Below the pieces are notes generated by a model, which was not told the origin of the DNA, ran no database searches, and worked only from the letters and a program-made list of their open reading frames with translations. Below, piece after piece: positions 53,855 through 63,297 of a stretch of 64,000 bases of DNA. A program made the translations under genes and the position numbers. Location of the stretch: the NCBI RefSeq assembly GCF_002812125.1, contig NZ_NPDQ01000008.1:1-64000 (forward strand). Direction: 5' to 3'. Each line of letters opens with the position of its first letter. Within the stretch, counting starts at the first letter, position 1. The DNA is from Leptospira brenneri. GTDB taxonomy: Bacteria; Spirochaetota; Leptospiria; Leptospirales; Leptospiraceae.

Positions 53855-55482
53855 CAGATCTAAACTCAGTCGCAATCATCGCCATTGTTACAATGATCCT
53901 ATGGATTCTTGTATTTTCTTTCAAATTATACATAAACACAAAAGCAAATCTCTTTCGAAATCAACACGAAGGATTAAAGGCTAGAATCTACACTGCCAAT
54001 ACCAAACTCTACTTAATAAAAATTCTTTGTTTTTTAATTTCTTTAACTTTAGCATTCTACTCCCTCTTTAGAATAAAATCTACTGAAGTTGAATCCATTA
54101 AAGAATTTGAATCTGCGGATATCCTTTTTGTAGTCGATGTTAGTTTATCAATGAATGCTATTGACGTAAACCCAAGCCGACTAAAACGTTTCAAAGATTT
54201 AGCCCTTCGAATCCTACCGAGCCTCAAGGGAAATCGAATAGGAATTGTTGTTTTTGCTGGCCAATCATTTTCCTTTTGCCCATTGACAACGGATATCTCG
54301 GCAGTTTCTGATTACATACAGGCACTTGGGGTGGAAATGGTCGGTTCCAAAGGAACTGATCTGAAATTAGCACTCGAGAGAGTGAATAAAATCAGAAAGA
54401 AAAACAATCCCATTTCCTCCCAAATTACCATTGTTGTTTCCGATGGGGAAGATCACGAAAATCAATCCCTACCACCAATCGACGGTGAGGTGATTGTCTG
54501 GGGGATCGGTACAGAAGAAGGTGGATTTATCGAATACCGTGATCCCGGCACTGGCAGAGGAGGATTTGTCACTATGGATGCAGGAATCTCAAACTCTCCC
54601 ACATCCCCAAACCTAGTAGTTTCTAAAATGAACCCAGAAAGACTGAGATCCATCGCAACCCAAAATGGCGGAAACTTCTACAATGTATCTTTCACTGCTG
54701 ATGGAGTTTATGCATTCTTAGATATAGTGGAAACCGTCAAAAAAAAGAAAATTCAAACCATTGAACGATTCAAAAAAGAAGATGGTGCCCATCCATTCAT
54801 TATATTAGCTTTTGTTTTTCTATTTTTGGAACGAACAATTGGTTTATTCTTACAAAAAATTCCGAAAGAAATATATAAAATAACTCTTCTTTTATTCATA
54901 CTAAGCGTTAGTAACTTAGAAGCTTGGGAACTTGATCCCGGCGGAAACTCAATTGAACGCGGCGCAAAATCTTATCAGCAGAAGAATTACACAAATAGCA
55001 AAAAAGAATTCGAAAAAGCAAAAGAATACATTCAAGATGACCCAAGAGTTCTTTACAATGAATCAGCAGCTGCTTACCAATCAGGAGAATACAAGGAAGC
55101 GATAGGGATTTCTGAAAAAATTCTTACTCACCCCAAAACAAACGATGAATTGAAGGCAAAAACAAACTTTAACCTCGGGAACATTTACTCAAGATTAGGT
55201 GACAAAAAAAATGCTTTAAAAGCTTATTCAAAAACCCTGGAGATTGACCCAGACCATCTCTCTGCAAAAAAAAACATTGAACACCTAACAAAGAAGAAAG
55301 GCTCAGATCAAAACCAAAAACCAAGGAGTGATGGGTCCAACCAAAACCATCCACAAACCGAAAAAAATCAAAATAAAAAAGACGAAAAATCGGATGCAGA
55401 AAGAATTCTGGATCCATTCTCTCAGGATTCCATTTTAAAAAACAAAAAAGGAGGTTTTTCCGATAATGAAAAATTTTGGTAG
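53851..55482 (+). CDS. batBC: BatB-BatC fusion: vWA domain plus TPR domain
   Basis: A 543-residue fused protein. Membrane helices at about residues 8-25 and 55-70 precede a vWA domain with LFVVDVSLSMNA (about 92-103). Helices at about 310-328 and 343-357 follow. The second of these (ITLLLFILSVSNLEA, then WELDPGG) looks like the signal peptide of an ancestral BatC. TPR units then run to about residue 475 (SIERGAKSYQQKNYTNSKKEF, DPRVLYNESAAAYQSGEYKEA, TNFNLGNIYSRLGDKKNALKAY), and a charged tail ends it. The batBC fusion is what I recall for L. biflexa. Confidence 0.92.
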   Translation: MTDLNSVAIIAIVTMILWILVFSFKLYINTKANLFRNQHEGLKARIYTANTKLYLIKILCFLISLTLAFYSLFRIKSTEVESIKEFESADILFVVDVSLSMNAIDVNPSRLKRFKDLALRILPSLKGNRIGIVVFAGQSFSFCPLTTDISAVSDYIQALGVEMVGSKGTDLKLALERVNKIRKKNNPISSQITIVVSDGEDHENQSLPPIDGEVIVWGIGTEEGGFIEYRDPGTGRGGFVTMDAGISNSPTSPNLVVSKMNPERLRSIATQNGGNFYNVSFTADGVYAFLDIVETVKKKKIQTIERFKKEDGAHPFIILAFVFLFLERTIGLFLQKIPKEIYKITLLLFILSVSNLEAWELDPGGNSIERGAKSYQQKNYTNSKKEFEKAKEYIQDDPRVLYNESAAAYQSGEYKEAIGISEKILTHPKTNDELKAKTNFNLGNIYSRLGDKKNALKAYSKTLEIDPDHLSAKKNIEHLTKKKGSDQNQKPRSDGSNQNHPQTEKNQNKKDEKSDAERILDPFSQDSILKNKKGGFSDNEKFW

Positions 55483-57034
55483 AAACATATTCTTTTTTTT
55501 TATCATTTCTTTTTATCTACCGAGTGCCGTTTTCTCTGCAGATGTTGACTTTCAATTATACCCAACTGAATTTTCATTAGGAGAAAATGCAAAACTAGAA
55601 ATCAAGGCGCATGGCGATAAACCATTCCGTACATTACAAACCAATTTTAAAAAAAACGGAGTCCGTGTTCGATTTTCCGGAAGTGGAACAGAGACTCAAA
55701 TCATCAATTTCAAAGTTTCCAAAGCACAAATCCTAAATTTTTACGTTGATACGGAATCAGAAGGGACATTCCATCTTCCTGAAATTTCCGTTGAATATGA
55801 CAACAAAGTTTATACCGCTCCTCCCATTCAGTTTAAAGTTAGTAAAAAAAGTAGACATTCTCAAAATCAATTCTTCAACCCGTTCACAATTGAAAACTTT
55901 GACTCCGGCTCCGAAGAATCTCCAGAGGTAGTTTTTCATACTAATAAATCCGTGTTCTACAAAGGGGAACCCATCGTCGGTTATTTTGTACTTTATTATA
56001 GCCAATACCGACAACCTTTCTTAGAGAGAGACCCCAACCAATCCATATCTTTTCCCTATTTTTTATCTGAAACTTTACGGCAAGTATCCGTACAAATTGA
56101 ACCTGAAGTTCAAAGAAAAAGTGAACTTAAAAAAACTTTAGTTTACGACAAAGAGATTTATGGCCTAACACCCATCAAGTCAGGTAGATTTCAGATCGGG
56201 AAAACAAAATTTATCTCAGGCGATAGTTTACAATTCAATTCCCTACAAGAAACTGTAGCCACAACACCGGCAACAGTAACCGTCCTTGATCTACCTACGA
56301 ACAAACCAAAGGCGTTTACGGGAGCGATTGGAAATTTTAAACTAAGTCTTACAAATTTCCCAAAAGAAATTCACCAAGGGGAAACAGTCTATTTTGAAAT
56401 CATCATCGAAGGGGACGGAGGGTATGAAGGAATTAGCCCTCTACCGCCATCATCGAAAATCAAACTCATTTCGCAAAATAGAAATAAAACATTCCGTAAG
56501 TTAGATTCTGGTGAATATGGTTTTTATTCGGTAGTTAGGTTTCAATATGGGTATCAAGTATCCTCATTAGACAATATCCAACTAGAACCGTATACATTCA
56601 GTTTCTTTTCCCTAAAAGAAAACCAATACAAAACAATTTCGGTTTCATTCCCCGAAGTCCTAGTTTCCGAAAAAGAACGTCGAAACGAAAAATTAACTCA
56701 ACCGAACCAGGGTTCACCAGTCCTTCCGTCTTTTTTTGTTTTAGTTTTTCTTGCTATTTTTGGGATTCTGTCCTATGTAGGACTCATAAGGTATCAGTTT
56801 CATAAACAGCTTCAGGAATTTACGGAACTGGTCCAAAGCTTTGGAAAAAAAAGAAATTCGTTCCTCGCTGACTATCTGGAGAGATTAGGAATTCCAAAAG
56901 ATGATACCGAATTTCTCGTAAATCTTACCGAAGAGCGGGACCACGAAACCTTGAAACATAAGTTTCAAAGTTTAAACCGAAAAGAAAAGTCTAAACTCAT
57001 TAAATTAACAAAACAATTAAAACAAAAGGATTAA
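55466..57034 (+). CDS. batD: BatD-family protein
   Basis: A 522-residue membrane protein whose start overlaps the batBC end by 17 bases and is preceded by AAGGAGG. It begins with a signal peptide (FFFFIISFYLPSAVFSAD). A long beta-rich periplasmic part has the two-Ig-like BatD pattern (FSLGENAKLEIKAHGDKPF, VVFHTNKSVFYKGEPIVGYF, EIHQGETVYFEIIIEGDG). One membrane helix (about residues 430-450) and a basic cytoplasmic tail close it. It is the scaffold of the Bat complex. The chaperone gene htpG starts three bases later. Confidence 0.9.
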   Translation: MKNFGRNIFFFFIISFYLPSAVFSADVDFQLYPTEFSLGENAKLEIKAHGDKPFRTLQTNFKKNGVRVRFSGSGTETQIINFKVSKAQILNFYVDTESEGTFHLPEISVEYDNKVYTAPPIQFKVSKKSRHSQNQFFNPFTIENFDSGSEESPEVVFHTNKSVFYKGEPIVGYFVLYYSQYRQPFLERDPNQSISFPYFLSETLRQVSVQIEPEVQRKSELKKTLVYDKEIYGLTPIKSGRFQIGKTKFISGDSLQFNSLQETVATTPATVTVLDLPTNKPKAFTGAIGNFKLSLTNFPKEIHQGETVYFEIIIEGDGGYEGISPLPPSSKIKLISQNRNKTFRKLDSGEYGFYSVVRFQYGYQVSSLDNIQLEPYTFSFFSLKENQYKTISVSFPEVLVSEKERRNEKLTQPNQGSPVLPSFFVLVFLAIFGILSYVGLIRYQFHKQLQEFTELVQSFGKKRNSFLADYLERLGIPKDDTEFLVNLTEERDHETLKHKFQSLNRKEKSKLIKLTKQLKQKD

Positions 57035-57037
57035 CAT

Positions 57038-58870
57038 ATGTCAGTTGAAGAATCAGGAAAAATCAGTGTCGAAACAGAGAATATCTTTCCCATCATTAAA
57101 AAATGGCTCTATTCCGAAAAAGATATATTCCTAAGAGAGTTGGTATCCAATGCCAGCGATGCCATCACCAAATTAAAAAAAATCTCATTATCGGAAGAAT
57201 TTGAAGGTGGTAACGAATATAGAATCGATTTAAACTTCGATGTGGATGCCAGAATTTTAAGTATCGAAGACAATGGGGTTGGAATGACCACTGATGAGGT
57301 GAAAAGATATATCAATCAAATTGCATTTTCAGGCGCCACTGATTTTGCAAAACAATACCAAAACGCAGAAAACAAAGCTGAAATTATAGGTCATTTTGGA
57401 TTAGGATTTTACTCCTCATTTATGGTTTCTAAAAAAGTAACAATTGAAACCAAGTCTTATAAAAAAGGCGAAACAGCTGTTTTATGGTCAAGCGAATCTG
57501 GAACAGATTTTACGATTTCGCCAATAGAAAAAGAAACTAGAGGTACAAAAATATCTCTTCACTTGGATGGCGAATCTGGTGAATATCTAGACAAGTGGAA
57601 ACTAAAAGAGTTAATCAAAAAATATTGTGATTTTCTGCCTGTTGGCATTTATGTACAAACAGAAAAAGCGAACAGAGAAAAACCTTTATGGTCAGAAGAA
57701 CCTTCTAAAATCAAAGAAGAAGAGTATAAAGATTTCTATTCCTATCTTTTCCCATTTTCAGGTGAATCACTTTTTCACATTCATCTAAACGTAGATTATC
57801 CATTCCGTTTGCAAGGAATTTTGTATTTCCCAAAACTCACTCACGAACTCGAAGCCTCAAAAAATGGGATCAAACTATTTTGTAATCATGTTTTTGTGAG
57901 TGATAACGCAAGCGAACTCATTCCACAATTCTTAACGATCCTAAAAGGTACCATAGACATCCCGGATCTTCCCCTCAACGTTTCGAGATCTTATCTTCAA
58001 AATGACCCGCTAGTAAAAAAGATTTCAAACCATATCATCAAAAAAGTTGCGGATCGCCTCATTGATGATTTTAAAAAGAATAGGGCCAAATACGAAGAAA
58101 ATTGGAACGATATATCCTTATTCGTAAAGTATGGTGTGCTCACTGATGAAAAATTCTATGATGCAATGAAAGACCACCTGATCTTTAAAAATTCCGAAGG
58201 AGGTTATTCAACCACTTCCGAGTATTGGGAAAAAAATAAGGAAAAAAATCAAAACAAAATCTTTTACGCAAACGAAACTGAGATGGGTTCGGTTTATATG
58301 GAACTTCTCAAATCACAAGGCCTGGAAGCAATTCTTGTTGATTCCAAAATTGATTCTCACCTCATCCAACATCTAGAAATGAGAAATCCTGATTGGAAAT
58401 TTCAAAGAGTGGATTCAGAAATTGCCGATCAAGTTCTTGATAAAGAAGCTAAGGATAACTTGGTTAACGAGGAGAACCAAACAGAATCAGACAGAATCCA
58501 AAAGCTATTTCAGGTCTCATTGCCAACCGAAGGAGTAGAGGTGAAGGTCGAAGCCTTAAAATCTTTAGAAGTTCCGGGAGTGATCCTTCTACCTGAATTT
58601 ATGAGAAGAATGTCCGAGATGAACTCAATGTTAAATCGCGAAGACACAAAAAACATTTTAAAGTCACACACTCTTATGGTAAATTCCAAGTCACCTTTGG
58701 TTAAATCCGCCTTACAAGCGTTTGAAGGAGTTAACCCAGAAAAAGGGAAAAAATTAGCAAGGGTAATTTATGATCTTTCTTTACTCTCGGCCAAAGTGAT
58801 GGACGAAAAAGAAGTGTCGGAGTATACCAAAAGAATAACAGAATTTCTCCAAGAGATTTTTTCTCCTTAG
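57038..58870 (+). CDS. htpG: Heat-shock chaperone HtpG (Hsp90)
   Basis: A 610-residue Hsp90. ATP-binding GHKL motifs are [15 protein letters not shown] (about residues 31-45), [12 protein letters not shown] (about 78-89), [12 protein letters not shown] and [14 protein letters not shown] (about 118-131). The middle domain has the catalytic-loop region [18 protein letters not shown], and the C-terminal dimerisation part is present at full length. It follows batD with a 3-base gap, with AAGGA before the ATG. Placement in the Bat operon is a known Leptospira feature as far as I recall. Confidence 0.96.
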   Translation: MSVEESGKISVETENIFPIIKKWLYSEKDIFLRELVSNASDAITKLKKISLSEEFEGGNEYRIDLNFDVDARILSIEDNGVGMTTDEVKRYINQIAFSGATDFAKQYQNAENKAEIIGHFGLGFYSSFMVSKKVTIETKSYKKGETAVLWSSESGTDFTISPIEKETRGTKISLHLDGESGEYLDKWKLKELIKKYCDFLPVGIYVQTEKANREKPLWSEEPSKIKEEEYKDFYSYLFPFSGESLFHIHLNVDYPFRLQGILYFPKLTHELEASKNGIKLFCNHVFVSDNASELIPQFLTILKGTIDIPDLPLNVSRSYLQNDPLVKKISNHIIKKVADRLIDDFKKNRAKYEENWNDISLFVKYGVLTDEKFYDAMKDHLIFKNSEGGYSTTSEYWEKNKEKNQNKIFYANETEMGSVYMELLKSQGLEAILVDSKIDSHLIQHLEMRNPDWKFQRVDSEIADQVLDKEAKDNLVNEENQTESDRIQKLFQVSLPTEGVEVKVEALKSLEVPGVILLPEFMRRMSEMNSMLNREDTKNILKSHTLMVNSKSPLVKSALQAFEGVNPEKGKKLARVIYDLSLLSAKVMDEKEVSEYTKRITEFLQEIFSP

Positions 58871-58895
58871 AGGTAAAACCATCTAGAAAGATTTG

Positions 58896-58924
58896 GCAAC
58901 GATCCCTATTTCTGGGATTGTTGC
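58896..58924 (+). promoter_or_regulatory. Strong hairpin just before the histidine kinase start
   Basis: GCAACGATCCC and GGGATTGTTGC form an 11-bp stem with one G-U pair and a 7-base loop. It ends three bases before the GTG start at 58928. It covers the place where a ribosome-binding site should lie. No T-run follows, so a simple terminator is less likely than translational or attenuation control. Confidence 0.55.
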
Positions 58925-58927
58925 TCT

Positions 58928-61249
58928 GTGATCCAGATTTGTATAACAAGTCGACTGAGTTCCTTACCAGTTGTAGTCGCCTATAAAAAAGGTTATTTTG
59001 AAGAGTTCGGAGTAAAAGTCACCCTTCACGTTAACACCCACCATAAAGCAATTATGTCATTACTAGACGCCGGTCGAGTAGAGGCAGGGGAAGTCCCCAC
59101 AATAGCTTACCTGCAAGATAGCTTCTTAAAAAAATCAAAATTAAAACGAATTTATAAAGGGATTTATCTTTATCACTCACCTCTTTCTTTTTATTCGAGA
59201 TTCCAATTCAAACCAGAGGATCTCACAAGGAACAAAGCTTACATCTTACCTGTCCCTCACCAATATTCTGTAGAAAGACTATTTGCCGAAAAATTCCTCG
59301 AAGAATATGCTCCCAAAAATCCTGTTAAGGTTCGTTATACCGATACCCCGGGATTTTTAGAGGAAAAAGAATTTTTAAAACCGTCTTGTTTGGGATTAGT
59401 CTCTGATCCGTTTTCAAGCCCTTTTCTTCGTAACTTCCAAGACTTTGCAGGTACACTCGAACTACCAATTTTAGAAGCTAAGTCTTTTTATCCTTCCACC
59501 TTACTTGCGTTTAGTGGTGATGCAATCCTAAAAACAGGAAGAGAAGTTTCAGCTGTTCTTTTGGCCGTAAAAAAGGCTATCGACTTTTTACAAAATACAA
59601 ACCAAAATACCGGTAACCTTTGGGAAGACTTACAACTCTCACATTTTTATCCTCATCTAAGAGTAGGGGAGACAAAAAACCTTTTAAACGCACATCCACT
59701 CATCCAAAAGGGAGTATTTTCTTACAGTGGAGATGCCACCACACTTTTCCCTCTTTTAAAAGACGTATACTTTCGACTGATCAGACGAGTGATGCAACCA
59801 GAAGCAGTCAAATCCGCACTTGATTTTGAGGAAATACTGTCAGCCCTGGCGCCTAAAAAAGTATTCGATGTGCGAAAACTAAACAGCTTCCAAGAACCTG
59901 CCGAATCAAAACTCCACGCGCCATCACAAATCAACTACAGAAAACTTAATGCAGTAAGGCACCTAATCGTCGATGTCAATTCTGTGGTTTTGGATATCCT
60001 TCAAGGAAATTATAACTCTCGCCTAAACTCAGACGAGACCCTACAGTTAGACAACCGGGTCAAAGTTCTCGTCAACTCAATGTTAGATTCTTTTAATGCA
60101 AAACTAGAATTACAAAGAGAAGAGATCACTGAATTAGAAAACTTAATTTCAATTTTAGAAATCAAATTAGATAGATCCGCAGTCGATCTACAATATTCAG
60201 AAGAAAAATATAGGTATTTATTCGAATTTTCTCGAGAAGCAATCGCTCTCGTTGATGCAGACACAGGAAGTATTCTCGAGGCAAACAATCAATTTCGATC
60301 TTTAACCGGGTACACGCGCGGAGATATCACTAAAATGAACATTGAAGATATCATTTTAGGCAACCAAGTATCAAACCAACTCCGATTCGGATCCGATTTA
60401 TCCTCAGACACCATGTTATCCCTTCCCGATTCCGAAATTCTTTTGAAAGATGGAAGTAAATTAGAAGTGGATATCAGTTTTACATCCATTTTACTTTCAC
60501 CCAAAAAAAGATACCAAGTTCAATTCCGTCCTAACTCAGAAAAGAAGGAACAAGAACGTTTACAACATGAGTTTATCTCAAACGTAAGTCATGAACTCAG
60601 AAGCCCAATGACAAATATTCGGGGTTACTTAGAATTTTTTAAATCAGATACCTCTTTGCCCTTCAACACAGAACATAAAAATATGTTAGAAGTCATTGAT
60701 AAAAACGCAAAAAGACTGAGTTTCTTAATCGAGAACTTATTAAAACTAACAACTTCTAGAGAAAAAGACAAAGAGGCAGAGGTGATTGAAATTTTTGATC
60801 CAGTTCCTGTCATTGAAGATGTCATTCACATGAATTCACATCTAGCAAAAGGAAAACCGATCGAATGGAACTTAGCACTCAAAAAAGGTTTTTTCTTACG
60901 TGGAATCAAATTTGAATTCTCGCAGATCATCACAAATCTTTATGTAAACGCCCTCAAATATACTGCCAAAGGAAAAATCGGGATCTCTATCCGCGAAACT
61001 AATGGCAAAATCGAAATCACTGTTGAAGACACAGGTCTTGGGATCGACCCAAATTACAAAAACCAAATTTTCGATCGATTCTTCCGAATCCCTTCCTCTG
61101 ATAATAAAAAAATTGGTGGTACGGGACTTGGGTTATCAATTGTTAAGTCTTTAGTGGACAAAATGTCCGGCGAGATCTTCGTAGAAAGTAAAATGGGATT
61201 GGGGAGTAAATTCACCATTTACTTTCCAAAAGTGAATATTAACGTTTAG
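58928..61249 (+). CDS. Soluble histidine kinase with N-terminal solute-binding-protein-like domain and PAS
   Basis: A 773-residue kinase from GTG 58928. Residues about 1-310 resemble a periplasmic-binding-protein (NMT1/THI5-like) fold: SRLSSLPVVVAYKKGYFEEF, LLDAGRVEAGEVPTIAYLQD. No signal peptide or membrane helix is seen, so the binding domain would be cytosolic. A coiled-coil linker (about 375-425) leads to a PAS domain (YRYLFEFSREAIALVDADTG, about 428-540). HisKA has the phospho-His near 554 in NVSHELRSPM. HATPase motifs are NLYVNALKYTAKG, DTGLGIDP and GGTGLGLSIVKSL. No response regulator is adjacent. It is likely to sense a small cytosolic ligand. Confidence 0.9.
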   Translation: MIQICITSRLSSLPVVVAYKKGYFEEFGVKVTLHVNTHHKAIMSLLDAGRVEAGEVPTIAYLQDSFLKKSKLKRIYKGIYLYHSPLSFYSRFQFKPEDLTRNKAYILPVPHQYSVERLFAEKFLEEYAPKNPVKVRYTDTPGFLEEKEFLKPSCLGLVSDPFSSPFLRNFQDFAGTLELPILEAKSFYPSTLLAFSGDAILKTGREVSAVLLAVKKAIDFLQNTNQNTGNLWEDLQLSHFYPHLRVGETKNLLNAHPLIQKGVFSYSGDATTLFPLLKDVYFRLIRRVMQPEAVKSALDFEEILSALAPKKVFDVRKLNSFQEPAESKLHAPSQINYRKLNAVRHLIVDVNSVVLDILQGNYNSRLNSDETLQLDNRVKVLVNSMLDSFNAKLELQREEITELENLISILEIKLDRSAVDLQYSEEKYRYLFEFSREAIALVDADTGSILEANNQFRSLTGYTRGDITKMNIEDIILGNQVSNQLRFGSDLSSDTMLSLPDSEILLKDGSKLEVDISFTSILLSPKKRYQVQFRPNSEKKEQERLQHEFISNVSHELRSPMTNIRGYLEFFKSDTSLPFNTEHKNMLEVIDKNAKRLSFLIENLLKLTTSREKDKEAEVIEIFDPVPVIEDVIHMNSHLAKGKPIEWNLALKKGFFLRGIKFEFSQIITNLYVNALKYTAKGKIGISIRETNGKIEITVEDTGLGIDPNYKNQIFDRFFRIPSSDNKKIGGTGLGLSIVKSLVDKMSGEIFVESKMGLGSKFTIYFPKVNINV

Positions 61250-62042
61250 AAGTTTTTTTCTTTTTTGGGATCTGTTTTTTCTTAGGAACCGCTTTTGGTT
61301 TAGTTTTGGAAGCCAAACTATTTGGTTTTAATAAATTTAGGCTAGGTATATTTTTCTCCTCTAACGGCATTTTAGATAACAGAAGGGATAATTCCAACAT
61401 CTCACGAGTTCCGAGTAGACGCATCATTTCTAGCGCTTGGTTCATCCCAAGTTTTCGAAAAATAGATAGTGCACCTGTCACACCAAAAAATTTAATGAGA
61501 ACCGGCAACTCTTCCAATCCACGTTGTTTGATCCATTTTTTGCAATCCGCGACAGAAAGTTCACTGACAAGTTGGATCACAGATCCAACATTCATTTCCC
61601 CTACCAACCAAAGAAAATCTTTCATCGGAATTTCTTTGAGAAGCGCAATCGATTTCTCGATTCCCAAAGTTTTCAGAATCTCTACACTCGTTTCTTTTCC
61701 TAAAGTTTTTGCCAAAAGGCCCACATCGTGAGGAGGGATGCTCCGAGACACAAGAGCAAGATCAGTCATTGGAAGAGAATGGATAAAATAAACTAGATCA
61801 TCGTCCTCGTTTTCTTTAATCATCTCCACAAGGATCTTCTCAGGAATTTGTTTTACGAGTTCTACAACCGTATCTTCACTTAATTTATGTGTGAGAACAA
61901 TGAGCCTTTCTTTTGGAACTTTTCCCGTCAGAGAAAGTAACTTTTCATACCCAAGGTTTTTTAAAATCTGGAAGGATTTTTTGGGGCCAAGTTTTTCTAA
62001 ATACTGATAAACACTTTGGATTGTAACGAGAACTTCTTTCAT
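61239..62042 (-). CDS. Helical-repeat protein with Lys-rich tail (MgtE_N/FliG-like)
   Basis: 267 residues from ATG 62042. It consists of about eight short helical repeats of the type LxKxLGxExxxxIL (KETSVEILKTLGIEKSIALL, KEIPMKDFLWLVGEM), similar in look to the MgtE intracellular N-domain or FliG middle domain. The last 25 residues are very basic (KPKAVPKKKQIPKKKKTSKR). No signal peptide is present. Its 3' end overlaps the kinase gene by 11 bases on the opposite strand. The function is unknown. Confidence 0.7.
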   Translation of the reverse strand: MKEVLVTIQSVYQYLEKLGPKKSFQILKNLGYEKLLSLTGKVPKERLIVLTHKLSEDTVVELVKQIPEKILVEMIKENEDDDLVYFIHSLPMTDLALVSRSIPPHDVGLLAKTLGKETSVEILKTLGIEKSIALLKEIPMKDFLWLVGEMNVGSVIQLVSELSVADCKKWIKQRGLEELPVLIKFFGVTGALSIFRKLGMNQALEMMRLLGTREMLELSLLLSKMPLEEKNIPSLNLLKPNSLASKTKPKAVPKKKQIPKKKKTSKR

Positions 62043-62118
62043 TTGCCCCAACTTTGGATACAAACTGTCAGAATCTTCGTAAAATTCCAGAGAAATTCCT
62101 TTCCGAATCTGTTAAATT

Positions 62119-63297
62119 TTGCAAAATGGAAGAGTGAAGCTACGCCATCTTTGGGTTCTGATGTTTTTTTTCGCTTTAGGAGTAGGGGGGCTCACTTATT
62201 TCAAGATAACGCCCTATGACCATTCCCTTTCTGCTTTAATAGGAATCTGGGAAGGTTTTTACGAAATCAATCCAGATTTAGTCGATCCCAATTTTGTGAT
62301 TTATAAATCGGGAGGTTACGACGGGCAGTTTTTTTATTTTCTCGCAAAAGATCTGTTCGCCTCTGGTGATTGGGGTCTAATTGTAGACTCTTATCATTTT
62401 CGATTCCACAGAATCGGCCTTTCTTTATTCGCTGGTGTTATTTCCAAACTCATTGGTTTTTCGTATTATCCAGAGATCACTCTTTGTTTTCTTTTTATAC
62501 TATTTTTTCTATCTGTATTTTGTTTGTATTCTCTTCTCCCCGAAAAAAACAAATGGATGATTGTTTTTTATTTATTCTCTCCCTTCTCTTTAAACTCAAA
62601 TTTACTTTTAGTTGCAGATTCACTCTTTGTTAGCTTTGGGATCATTGCTTTTTATTTTTATCAAAATAAAAAAGACCTACTTGCTGTTTTCTTTTTTTTC
62701 CTGATGGTAATCACTCGCGAGTTGGGTGTATTATTTCTTGCACCGATCCTTCTCAAAAATCTAAAAGATAAAGAATGGAGAAATGTATTCCTATATTCAT
62801 TTCCTGCGTTTGCATTCATTTGCCTCGTAGGGTATGGACTACTTTATCCACCAAACCATCTAGGAACCAATCCTCTTGGCTTTCGAGATATGACAGACCT
62901 TCCATTATTTGGTTTTTTTAAAAGTTTTAAGGAAGGAGACTCTTTTCAGTTCAAACTCAAAGAACTACCCAAAATTTTGTTTTTTGTTTCCTTTGTGGCA
63001 CTTACCATCACAAGCATCCAATCACTAAAAAAATCATTCTCTACCGATATTTACTTACTCGTTCCCATCTTTGGCAGTTTGTTTGTGATTCTGATTGCAG
63101 AACAAGGATATTGGCGGTCCTTCGACAACTTAAGTAGAATGTTCACTTTGATTTTACCTTTCTCCTTATTGTTAGAGAAAGCACGGGAAAAACTTTTTTT
63201 ACGTTTGTTCCTTGGAATTTCTATCACCCTATTTGTATTTTTAATTGTTCGTATTCTCTGGATCACACAAACAAAGGAGTTTTTCTTAAACCAATGA
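62119..63297 (+). CDS. Polytopic membrane protein, GT-C-like glycopolymer protein
   Basis: 392 residues from TTG 62119, or a few fewer from GTG 62134; neither has a good ribosome-binding site. About ten membrane helices are predicted. The first loop contains KSGGYDGQFFYFLAKDLF (about residues 64-81), which looks like the YDGQFY motif I associate with AZOBR_p60025-type cell-surface glycopolymer proteins. A glycosyltransfer or lipid-linked sugar role is inferred. It overlaps mqnD by four bases. Confidence 0.75.
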   Translation: MQNGRVKLRHLWVLMFFFALGVGGLTYFKITPYDHSLSALIGIWEGFYEINPDLVDPNFVIYKSGGYDGQFFYFLAKDLFASGDWGLIVDSYHFRFHRIGLSLFAGVISKLIGFSYYPEITLCFLFILFFLSVFCLYSLLPEKNKWMIVFYLFSPFSLNSNLLLVADSLFVSFGIIAFYFYQNKKDLLAVFFFFLMVITRELGVLFLAPILLKNLKDKEWRNVFLYSFPAFAFICLVGYGLLYPPNHLGTNPLGFRDMTDLPLFGFFKSFKEGDSFQFKLKELPKILFFVSFVALTITSIQSLKKSFSTDIYLLVPIFGSLFVILIAEQGYWRSFDNLSRMFTLILPFSLLLEKAREKLFLRLFLGISITLFVFLIVRILWITQTKEFFLNQ

